DNA of 40,835 nt from the NCBI GenBank assembly GCA_000991575.1, contig LBRU01000013.1, positions 1-40,835 on the forward strand, given 5' to 3'. Origin of the DNA: a candidate division TM6 bacterium GW2011_GWE2_36_25. Its GTDB lineage: Bacteria; Babelota; Babeliae; Babelales; UBA12409. Position numbers and translations under genes: made by a program. Position 1 is the first letter of the stretch; each line of letters opens with the position of its first letter. A model generated the notes under the pieces. The model did no database searches. It saw nothing but the letters and a program-made list of their open reading frames with translations, and had not been told where the DNA came from. Positions 34,281-40,835 of this stretch are shown piece by piece.

Positions 34281-35180
34281 AGTGCCATCCAACAATTTTT
34301 TCACACCCTCTTCACCATATCGACGTTTAAATTCTTCTTTAATAAATTCAACTAATGATGAAGAATATTTTTCCACATCCAAGGCGAGCGCAATATTCGC
34401 TTTAAGCCAATTTTCAGGCGTGCCAACATCATAACGCCTTCCCTCAAGTTTATACGCAAGCACACGCTCATTTTTTGCTAATTCAGTAATCGCATCAGTT
34501 AATTCAAATTCACCACGCGCACTCTTTTTAAGATTTTTAAGATAATTAAAAATACGCGAAGAGAAAACATAGCGCCCAGGCATAATTAAATTTGATGGCG
34601 CCTCATCTTTTTTGGGTTTTTCAACAACACCATTAATTTCAAACAAGTTGTCGTCAATCTTCTTTGTAATATTGATAACACCATAACTTGAAACATGATC
34701 CCACGGCACTTCAATAACACCAACGACTGAAGCCTTTTCTCTCTTGGCAATTTCAACCAACTGACCAATGCCAGATTTTTCACCAATAAAAAGATCATCA
34801 GGATACATTACGCCAAAAAAATCTTCTTTTATTACAATCTCAGCCAATGAAACTGCATGACCTGTTCCTTGCGGATTAATTTGTGGAATATACGTAAAGG
34901 TTGCCGGTAAATTAGCTTTTTCAAAATAATCATTTAATGCATTTTTGCGTGCGCCCGAAATCATAATCATATCTGAGCACCCAGCGGCCAATGCTTCACG
35001 AATTACATATTCAATGGCCGGAACATTCCCCAATGGAAGCAATTCTTTCGGTACACTATGCGTCCACGGATAAAAACGTGAACCCAACCCAGCAGCAGGA
35101 ATAATAACTTTTTTTATATTCATATCAGCAACCATCGGAAAAAATGTAAAAAAACATAAAACAACAACTCTTATTTGCAT
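34242..35180 (-). CDS. UTP--glucose-1-phosphate uridylyltransferase homologue with export signal, copy 2
   Basis: Shares the full GalU set: KKVIIPAAGLGSRFYPW, SVPKELLPLGN, GTGHAVSLAE, YPDDLF, VEKPKKDEAPSN, GRYVFSSR, GEFELTDAI and RYDVGTPENWLKA. The N-terminus MQIRVVVLCFFTFFPMVA is signal-peptide-like. The ATG at 35180 has AAGGAAG at a proper distance, whereas the internal MNIKK has no ribosome site, so only the form with the signal appears translated. The last residues, ILRQAQDERGL, are encoded by the neighbouring repeat, so the natural C-terminus was overwritten. Both copies lie in tandem on the same strand. Confidence 0.87.
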   Translation of the reverse strand: MQIRVVVLCFFTFFPMVADMNIKKVIIPAAGLGSRFYPWTHSVPKELLPLGNVPAIEYVIREALAAGCSDMIMISGARKNALNDYFEKANLPATFTYIPQINPQGTGHAVSLAEIVIKEDFFGVMYPDDLFIGEKSGIGQLVEIAKREKASVVGVIEVPWDHVSSYGVINITKKIDDNLFEINGVVEKPKKDEAPSNLIMPGRYVFSSRIFNYLKNLKKSARGEFELTDAITELAKNERVLAYKLEGRRYDVGTPENWLKANIALALDVEKYSSSLVEFIKEEFKRRYGEEGVKKLLDGTRILRQAQDERGL

Positions 35181-35282
35181 TATAACTTCCTTTACAAATA
35201 TTCGGATGAAAGCTTATCGAAACAAACACGAGTGTCAATGAAGCAACAAAGAAAGAGTGCACCACCTTTAAAAACAATATTT

Positions 35283-36131
35283 TTATTTAACTTGAGACAA
35301 ATCAATCCAACCATGTTTTTCAAAAGGAATTAAATTTGTCAGGAAAGTCAATTTTTTAGGCGCATTGATGTACTTTGCAAAGAAACCATTTTCAAACTCT
35401 AGTAATGCATCTTTTTTTATAAACAGCGCATCACCAAACTTATAAATGTTACCCAATCGCCACCTCCAAACTTCTAAAAATCCCTGTTTTTCAAGAAAAG
35501 CCTTTAAATCTAAATATGAACATCCCGTTTTGCGTATAGGTTCATATGAAACTTCAGTATAAATAATTTTAGTGTTTTTTAAGATATCAGTTGCCTTTTG
35601 TAAAGCACACAGTTCATGCCCTTCCATATCAAGCCACATAAAATCAATCGAAGAAATCTTATTTTGTGTCGCCCACTCATCTATGGTTAAACACGGAACT
35701 TTTATTGGCTTTTTTTCAAATGAATTGCCTATCTCAAGAGGTTCATCTATTGAAGAAGAAGCTGGTGCTTCATTTATACCAATATAAAACTCTGCTTCTC
35801 CACAAAAATTTGTTAATGCATAAGGATAGGATTTAATAAGGGGAAATGCTGCGATATGTTTTTTTAATAATGAAAAACAATGCGGTGACGGCTCAAAAAC
35901 ATGTATATTGCTTTTTGTCCAAAGAAACATCATCTTTAGAGTATCTTCTCCTTGATTTGCACCTGCCTCTAAAATTACGGGCGACGCTGGCAAAAATTGT
36001 TTTAAAAAAAGAAGCATTTCATCAGAATTATTAAAGGAAACCGGCAAAAGAGCAAATTGAGTACTATTGTTAAAGGACTGAGGGATGTTCTCACAAAAAA
36101 TCATTAACAACAAAAAAAATTTCTTATTCAC
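35283..36131 (-). CDS. FkbM-family methyltransferase with signal peptide
   Basis: The SAM-binding site reads ILEAGANQGEDTLKM, then HVFEPSPHCFSLLKKHI, followed by SSIDFMWLDMEGHE and the C-terminal FkbM features. FkbM enzymes O-methylate sugars or small molecules. I start at GTG 36131, seven bases after AAGGA, giving MNKKFFLLLMIFCENIPQS, a hydrophobic signal. A TTG at 36155 that overlaps the previous stop is less likely. It ends the three-gene minus-strand run 37705-35283. The acceptor is unknown. Confidence 0.8.
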   Translation of the reverse strand: MNKKFFLLLMIFCENIPQSFNNSTQFALLPVSFNNSDEMLLFLKQFLPASPVILEAGANQGEDTLKMMFLWTKSNIHVFEPSPHCFSLLKKHIAAFPLIKSYPYALTNFCGEAEFYIGINEAPASSSIDEPLEIGNSFEKKPIKVPCLTIDEWATQNKISSIDFMWLDMEGHELCALQKATDILKNTKIIYTEVSYEPIRKTGCSYLDLKAFLEKQGFLEVWRWRLGNIYKFGDALFIKKDALLEFENGFFAKYINAPKKLTFLTNLIPFEKHGWIDLSQVK

Positions 36132-36151
36132 AATATATTCCTTCTTCTTTC

Positions 36152-36775
36152 TCAATTTTTCGAATCAAAAAATGCAGCCAAAACAGCATTTTCTTCTCTT
36201 CCCAAATGCCCCCCTTTTTCCAGTTTAAATATATAATGAGAGTTAATTTCTAGAAGTTTCTTTTTAATCGATTCTATATCAACATTTCCAAAATATATAT
36301 AATCTATCAAAATAACATGTCTCTTGATGTGATGTTGTTTAATCTGATCTAATTCTTCTAAAATTAAATTCTGTTTCTCGGGAATAGTCCAATCTGGAAA
36401 CTGACTCGACAATACAAAAGTAATAGGTTTATTAATATCCTTAATAATAGACGCTAACTCTTTCACTGGATTAGCATGATAGACGGGATAAAACTTGCAA
36501 TTCCTTGGTTGATGATATTTAATGTGTTGAGCCATTACAAATTGTGAATGATTGAATAAAATGTCATTTTCTTCAATTACATATATTTCAGAAAAAATGC
36601 TACCATTTCTCCTTAAATTTTTAGCTTCAAAAATAGAAGGAAAAGTTTCACCTGCACCTATCCCGGTACAAACAATTACCTGGTTGTGGTAAGAACAACA
36701 AGACAGTACATTTCGCGCTATATCAGCATTCAAAACATTACTTATAAGTAAAATTACTAAATTCATTGATCTCAT
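36152..36775 (-). CDS. Secreted protein of unknown function
   Basis: The 207-residue protein begins MRSMNLVILLISNVLNA, a signal-peptide-like start, with AAGGA eight bases before the ATG. It contains VIVCTGIGAGETFPSIFEAK, a Gly-rich turn that could bind a nucleotide or SAM, then PITFVLSSQFPDW and RHVILIDYIYFGNVDIES. These alternating strands suggest a Rossmann-like fold related to methyltransferases, but I cannot name the family. It lies between two methyltransferase-like genes, 12 bases after one. Confidence 0.6.
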   Translation of the reverse strand: MRSMNLVILLISNVLNADIARNVLSCCSYHNQVIVCTGIGAGETFPSIFEAKNLRRNGSIFSEIYVIEENDILFNHSQFVMAQHIKYHQPRNCKFYPVYHANPVKELASIIKDINKPITFVLSSQFPDWTIPEKQNLILEELDQIKQHHIKRHVILIDYIYFGNVDIESIKKKLLEINSHYIFKLEKGGHLGREENAVLAAFFDSKN

Positions 36776-36787
36776 TGATTTAATCCT

Positions 36788-37705
36788 TTAGCCTAAAACA
36801 TCCTCTGACGAGATAAAATTTTCAACCACTGTTTGAAAATTTAAAAATTTTTTTATAATCAAACCATGTCGCTGAAAACAAATATTATATTTTTTTTCTA
36901 TATCTTCAATCCACTGTAAAAGAATTTTGCAATATTCTTCTTTATACACAGAATTACGCGCTGGTAAATTTATAACCACATCTTGTAGCACAGGTTTATA
37001 AATTTTTGCGATATTATTCATATCTTTAAACTTAACTTTGCTTTTTTTTAAAATATCATCATGTACAAAGAACAAATTATTGCCCGTAGATTCTGCATAT
37101 ATCAAAGAATACCCTAAAGTACGCCCAAGCTTGAATAATGCCAAAATACTTGCACCAAAATAAGCACTATAATCCCAATTTGCCTCTGGATTATATTTTG
37201 TAACTTTGTCTTCAATAAAATTAAAATTGGGATTATATTCTATAACGACAACCCTCGGCTTATATTTTTTATTCAAAGCCCTCCAAACATAAAAATCATT
37301 TCCATCAATATCAATTGAAATAAGATCAAATTCCTGAGGCACTCCGTATTTTTCAAATAATTCACATATATTTTCAGCTGTTACAAATTCTTTATGTAAA
37401 TTTATATCGCTAGAATCTGTTAAGGTATTTAAAGATGAATAACAAGCCCCATCCAACAAAAGGCCCCGCCATTCGTATTTTTCTCGTAACCATTTTACAT
37501 TAGAACCAGCATTCCCATCACCAGCACCAAACTCAACATAATATTTATTGGTTGTTCCAATAAGTTGAAAAATTTTTTCTAAAACTCCGTCTTCTCCATT
37601 TTGTGAAATTCTCCTTATTTCATAATTCCGCAAATCAATTTCTTCTGATTTTGTCACACTTATAAAACCAGAAATTAAATAAAAAATAAAGATCTTTTTT
37701 AACAC
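36788..37705 (-). CDS. FkbM-like methyltransferase-fold protein with signal peptide
   Basis: Motifs RISQNGEDGVLEKIFQLIG and YYVEFGAGDGNAGSNVKWL, followed by GLLLDG and DLISIDIDGNDFYVWRAL, belong to a methyltransferase-fold family related to FkbM. I place the start at GTG 37705, five bases after AAGGA, giving MLKKIFIFYLISGFISVTKS, a signal-peptide-like start. The open frame extends to 37840, but that part has no ribosome site and would cover the divergent promoter region. First gene of the minus-strand run, divergent from the gene at 37870. Confidence 0.75.
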   Translation of the reverse strand: MLKKIFIFYLISGFISVTKSEEIDLRNYEIRRISQNGEDGVLEKIFQLIGTTNKYYVEFGAGDGNAGSNVKWLREKYEWRGLLLDGACYSSLNTLTDSSDINLHKEFVTAENICELFEKYGVPQEFDLISIDIDGNDFYVWRALNKKYKPRVVVIEYNPNFNFIEDKVTKYNPEANWDYSAYFGASILALFKLGRTLGYSLIYAESTGNNLFFVHDDILKKSKVKFKDMNNIAKIYKPVLQDVVINLPARNSVYKEEYCKILLQWIEDIEKKYNICFQRHGLIIKKFLNFQTVVENFISSEDVLG

Positions 37706-37869
37706 GAAAATCCTTTTCTTTAAAAATAAAGCAACGCTTTGCCAATCTACCAAAGTAGCAGATAGTGTCAACATACCAACTACCATGATAAAAAACGAAA
37801 AAATTGACACCATTGCTCTTGCGTGATAAAAGTTTACCATTCAATAAAAAAACTAAAAGAGGAAAAAAT

Positions 37870-38613
37870 ATGAACTATTTCAAAATTTTTACTTTAATTT
37901 TTATTATTAACATATCAGCGGGAACTCCGTTAACTTTTTTCAAAAACAACAACCCAACACCTGATTTATCTACCCCGGAATATTTAGAAATAATCCGCCC
38001 GTTCTTACCAAAAAACCCTTCTATTTTGGAAGCTGGCGCCGATCAAGGTGAGGACACCGTTCTCTTGGCAAAAAATTGGCCACATGGAATAATTTATGCC
38101 TTTGAGCCACACCCTTTACACAAAATCATTGTAAATCATCGGCTTGAAGAAACAAAAATTAATAATGTTCTATTTTTCCCGCTGGCCCTTGCAAGTTCAA
38201 CAGAAAAAAGAACCTTTTATTGTTGTTCGTTGCCATTACTCTCAGGGGCCTCTTCACTTTTGCAAGATAATAATCAGGGATACCAGGATATCTCAATAGC
38301 GGTCGATTGTATCAATCTGGATGAATGGGCAATAAAAAATAATGTCAACGGCATAGATTTTATGTGGCTTGACATGGAAGGGGGCGAATATGAAGCATTA
38401 AGTAATGCTCCCAAAATTTTAAAAACAGTAAAAGTTATTATTACGGAATTAAACTGTATTGAATTTCGAAAAGGAATGAAATTGTTCGATGAATTTTATA
38501 ACTTTTTAAAAATCAATGGCTTTGAACTTTATAAAAGCTGGGGCAACAATCCAGAAAAGCAATGCACGGGACTCTTCATCAGATCAGAGCTTTTAACAAA
38601 ATCTGCATATTGA
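37870..38613 (+). CDS. FkbM-family methyltransferase with signal peptide, second copy
   Basis: The SAM site SILEAGADQGEDTVLLAK, then YAFEPHPLHKIIVNHR, LDEWAIKNNVNGIDFMWLDM and EGGEYEAL parallel the gene at 35283, so the two are paralogues. The ATG at 37870 is preceded by AAAGAGG, giving MNYFKIFTLIFIINISAGTP as signal; the upstream extension to 37804 is not supported. At 247 residues it is slightly smaller than its paralogue. It is followed 27 bases later by another methyltransferase. Confidence 0.82.
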   Translation: MNYFKIFTLIFIINISAGTPLTFFKNNNPTPDLSTPEYLEIIRPFLPKNPSILEAGADQGEDTVLLAKNWPHGIIYAFEPHPLHKIIVNHRLEETKINNVLFFPLALASSTEKRTFYCCSLPLLSGASSLLQDNNQGYQDISIAVDCINLDEWAIKNNVNGIDFMWLDMEGGEYEALSNAPKILKTVKVIITELNCIEFRKGMKLFDEFYNFLKINGFELYKSWGNNPEKQCTGLFIRSELLTKSAY

Positions 38614-38640
38614 GCAAATTCTGTTAAAAAAGGAACTTTG

Positions 38641-39396
38641 ATGAGAAAAATATTATTAATATTAATGAGCATTATCTTAAATTCTTCACCTAATTTTAAA
38701 TATTTTACAACAAAGGAAATCATTAAAATATATGAAGAAAAAGTTAAAAAGCCAGTAAGTTACTTCAAAAAGTATGAACAATTGCCATTGCACCTCAATA
38801 ATAAAAAATGGCGCTGGGAGAACAAAGATTTTCCCCGCATTTGGTGCATCTTAGATTTTGCAGAATGGATAAAAAAATATAACATTAATCCGATAAATGA
38901 ATTAGCAATAACAGCCCATGATCCTGAAATAGAGTTTTTAGAATATAAAACTGCAACATCCATTATCTATGACCCGGTAACAAATAAAGGAGATCTTCAC
39001 TTTGATAATCCAAAACTACATTCACGCTTTAATTTCTTTCTTTTCTCGGAAACTATTGAACACTTGTATAATCCATTTTTAGCAGTCGCTAATATTTATA
39101 AAATGCTCAAACCAGGTGGTTATGTTTTTACCTGCGTTCCCTTTATGAACATTCCACATGAATTACCCATGCATTTTAATGGTTATCGACCATTAGGCCT
39201 TGCAATGCTCTTTCTTTCCTGCGGTTTTGAAATTAAAGAAGTCGGTCAATGGGGCAATTATCAATATATTGAAGCAATGTTTAAACACCATAAATGGCCC
39301 GATTATCAATTTCTCATAAAAAATGGAAAAATAAAAAATGAAGAGCAAAATGTAGCTCGGTGTTGGATTCTTGCACAAAAACCAATTGAAAAATAA
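38641..39396 (+). CDS. SAM-dependent methyltransferase (class I) with hydrophobic N-terminus
   Basis: The 251-residue protein contains FFLFSETIEHLYNPFLAVAN and MLKPGGYVFTCVPF, the motif pattern of Methyltransf_11-type enzymes (EHL...A....LKPGG). The SAM Gly loop is not obvious, so binding may be altered. The start MRKILLILMSIILNSS is hydrophobic and could be a short signal. AAGGA is six bases before the ATG at 38641. Convergent with pheS, nine bases between the stops. Confidence 0.72.
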   Translation: MRKILLILMSIILNSSPNFKYFTTKEIIKIYEEKVKKPVSYFKKYEQLPLHLNNKKWRWENKDFPRIWCILDFAEWIKKYNINPINELAITAHDPEIEFLEYKTATSIIYDPVTNKGDLHFDNPKLHSRFNFFLFSETIEHLYNPFLAVANIYKMLKPGGYVFTCVPFMNIPHELPMHFNGYRPLGLAMLFLSCGFEIKEVGQWGNYQYIEAMFKHHKWPDYQFLIKNGKIKNEEQNVARCWILAQKPIEK

Positions 39397-39405
39397 ACTT
39401 GTTAA

Positions 39406-40446
39406 TTAAAACTGTCTCAAGAAGTCAAGATTACCACTATTTAACACGCGAATGTCATTAATACCATATTTAAGCATAGTCAAACGAGTCAAACCAAAAC
39501 CAAATGCAAAGCCATTATATTTTTCAGGATCGATTTTACATGCTTTCAGTACATTTGGATGAACAAGTCCGGCACCGCCGATTTCAATCCAACGTGTACC
39601 TTTGCACACTGAACATCCTTTTGTGCAAAAAATACATTGCATATCTGCTTCAATTCCAGGTTCAACAAATGGAAAATAACTTGGCCTCACCCGCATTTTA
39701 ATATCTTTTTTCTCAAACAAGGCCTCTAAAAAGGCTTTTATAGCTGCAATCAAATTGGCCATCGAAATATTTTCTGCAACCATCAGACACTCAGTCTGCA
39801 TAAATGTATAATCATGTGTTGCATCTGTTGCTTCATAACGATAACAACGACCCGATGATAAAATAGCAAGTGGCGGTTTATGCTGTTGCATATGACGAAT
39901 TTGTGCATTTGATGTGTGCGTTCGCATTAACCGATCAGGCAAATCAAGCCATAATGTGTCTTGCATATCACGGGCTGGATGATCTGCTGGAATATTCAAC
40001 GCTTCAAAATTAGTAAATTCATCTTCAATTTCTTGGCTATCAACAATTGCATAGCCCATTGAAATAAATACGTTTTCAATCTTTTCAATGACATAGGAGT
40101 AAGGGTGCAATGAACCATATAATGTCTTCGGCTTATAAGCAGTTACATCAAAAAGTGTTTTCTTTTTTTGTAAAGCTATTCGTTCAGTTTCTTTAACTTG
40201 AAGAAGTCGCTGTTCAAATGTTTCTGATGTTTTTTGACGAAGATCATTAAGCAATGGACCAAAAACCTTTTTATCTTTTGCTTCCATTGTCTTCAAACGA
40301 TTCATCAATTGTGCAACAGGCCCCTGTCGCGTTAAATAATCAAGGCGAACTTGTTCAACTTCTTTCTCTGTTTGTGCCTTGTTCAATGCTGCTAAAATCT
40401 TTTCTTCAAGTTCACGAATAATCTTTTTCAAATCTCTCATGAGCAT
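39406..40446 (-). CDS. pheS: Phenylalanyl-tRNA synthetase alpha subunit
   Basis: A 346-residue class II synthetase subunit with an N-terminal coiled coil, the domain start FISMGYAIVDSQEIEDEFTN, motif 2 (DLPDRLMRTHTSNAQIRHM, RCYRYEATDATHDYTF), and motif 3 near the C-terminus (FAFGFGLTRLTMLKYGINDIR). A four-Cys segment (CIFCTKGCSVCKGTRW) precedes GGAGLVHPNVL, as in many PheS proteins. The usual partner pheT is not adjacent: the downstream gene is a convergent methyltransferase. AAAAAGG stands before the ATG. Confidence 0.96.
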   Translation of the reverse strand: MLMRDLKKIIRELEEKILAALNKAQTEKEVEQVRLDYLTRQGPVAQLMNRLKTMEAKDKKVFGPLLNDLRQKTSETFEQRLLQVKETERIALQKKKTLFDVTAYKPKTLYGSLHPYSYVIEKIENVFISMGYAIVDSQEIEDEFTNFEALNIPADHPARDMQDTLWLDLPDRLMRTHTSNAQIRHMQQHKPPLAILSSGRCYRYEATDATHDYTFMQTECLMVAENISMANLIAAIKAFLEALFEKKDIKMRVRPSYFPFVEPGIEADMQCIFCTKGCSVCKGTRWIEIGGAGLVHPNVLKACKIDPEKYNGFAFGFGLTRLTMLKYGINDIRVLNSGNLDFLRQF

Positions 40447-40509
40447 TAAACCTTTTTCCTGAATTATTTTAAAAAAAGAGTATCATAATGAAAAAGAAAG
40501 TTCAAAATA

Positions 40510-40539
40510 AGAAGCTGTCACCAAAAGATGACAGCTTCT
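40510..40539 (-). terminator. Terminator after the edge-truncated repeat protein
   Basis: An 11-pair perfect stem, AGAAGCTGTCA with TGACAGCTTCT, encloses an eight-base loop 24 bases after the stop of the minus-strand gene at 40563. A short T-rich tail follows. Confidence 0.75.
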
Positions 40540-40562
40540 ATAACTAGTTAATACATTCAATA

Positions 40563-40835
40563 TTATGCAGTAGTATCATAGATCCAATAATAGGCTCTTC
40601 CATTAATAGTAATAGCATTCCAAGATATATTTTCAATTGACAAGGTATTAGGAATCGTCAAGTTTGCCGCTGGATTACCTGGAATTGCAGCACTTGCAGC
40701 AGCACTTAAACTTATAGCGCCAGTCGCCGTGAAATCGCCATAAATATTGGTATTTGACAGTGATGTTACACCGGCATTAATGGCATTTGCTGAGAGCGTT
40801 GCTGCTGTCAATGTACCGGTAACACCTGCTTGACC
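40563..40835 (-). CDS. C-terminal end of a repeat-rich secreted or surface protein (partial)
   Basis: Only the last 90 codons are in the window; the frame is open through base 40835. It begins GQAGVTGTLTAATLSANAIN and continues with Thr, Ala, Ser, Asn and Gly-rich short strands such as IYGDFTATGAISLSAAA. These resemble the beta-helix or fibre-type repeats of surface proteins. The C-terminus is WNAITINGRAYYWIYDTTA. The function is unknown, and the real N-terminus is outside the window. Confidence 0.65.
   Translation of the reverse strand, partial: GQAGVTGTLTAATLSANAINAGVTSLSNTNIYGDFTATGAISLSAAASAAIPGNPAANLTIPNTLSIENISWNAITINGRAYYWIYDTTA

Noticed and set aside
37706-37840. Longer N-terminus for the methyltransferase-fold protein at 36788
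   Set aside because: No ribosome site, and it would overlap the divergent promoter region; GTG 37705 has AAGGA five bases upstream and starts a signal peptide.
37804-37869. Upstream extension of the FkbM gene at 37870
   Set aside because: AAAGAGG stands directly before ATG 37870, and the extension would precede the signal peptide.

Overview
This window looks like the chromosome of a host-dependent, AT-rich Gram-negative bacterium. The best fit is the candidate phylum Dependentiae (TM6, the Babela-like bacteria). That placement is inference. It rests on low G+C, reduced pathways, an outer-membrane-type barrel family unlike any I can name, many small proteins with signal peptides, and Gln-tRNA and SpoVG genes mixed with standard housekeeping genes. 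TGA and TAG act as stops, so the genetic code looks standard.

Layout. Bases 1-1347 are a degenerate IS4-family (Tn5-like) insertion sequence with perfect 33-bp ends. It sits inside a dispersed element whose other copy lies at 25.5-25.8 kb. Next, on the minus strand, come tRNA-Gln, spoVG, rsmH, murF, ftsK and uppP (cell wall and division). From 7.7 to 15.4 kb on the plus strand lies a tandem array of four paralogous secreted proteins. They end in the aromatic residue typical of outer-membrane barrels, and three of them carry a very cysteine-rich N-terminal segment. From 15.4 to 23.6 kb the minus strand carries acpP, a FabD-like gene without its catalytic serine, gltX, a TPR membrane protein, rpmF, dprA, gyrA and a VTT/DedA-like membrane protein. 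lepA follows on the plus strand with an apparently leaderless promoter. After the 280-bp MITE-like element come a P-type ATPase, a lipoprotein and brnQ (minus strand), with a possible leader peptide ahead of brnQ, and then ppsA (plus strand).

From 32.9 to 39.4 kb lies an accessory island. It holds a 44-residue secreted peptide, two tandem GalU-type uridylyltransferases that both carry N-terminal hydrophobic export signals, an unknown secreted protein, and four methyltransferase-like proteins that also begin with signal-peptide-like segments. Enzymes that use UTP or SAM are normally cytosolic, so a cluster of apparently exported versions is the most unusual part of the window beside the cysteine-rich barrel array. 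The window ends with pheS (without pheT) and the C-terminal end of a repeat-rich protein cut by the window edge.

How it fits together. The organism keeps cell-wall precursor (murF, uppP), division (ftsK), translation (gltX, pheS, rpmF, lepA, rsmH), replication (gyrA) and amino-acid import (brnQ) functions, while its fatty-acid cluster looks eroded. The barrel array probably builds a disulfide-rich surface. The island may supply exported enzymes acting on surface glycans or on host molecules. Both ideas are inference.
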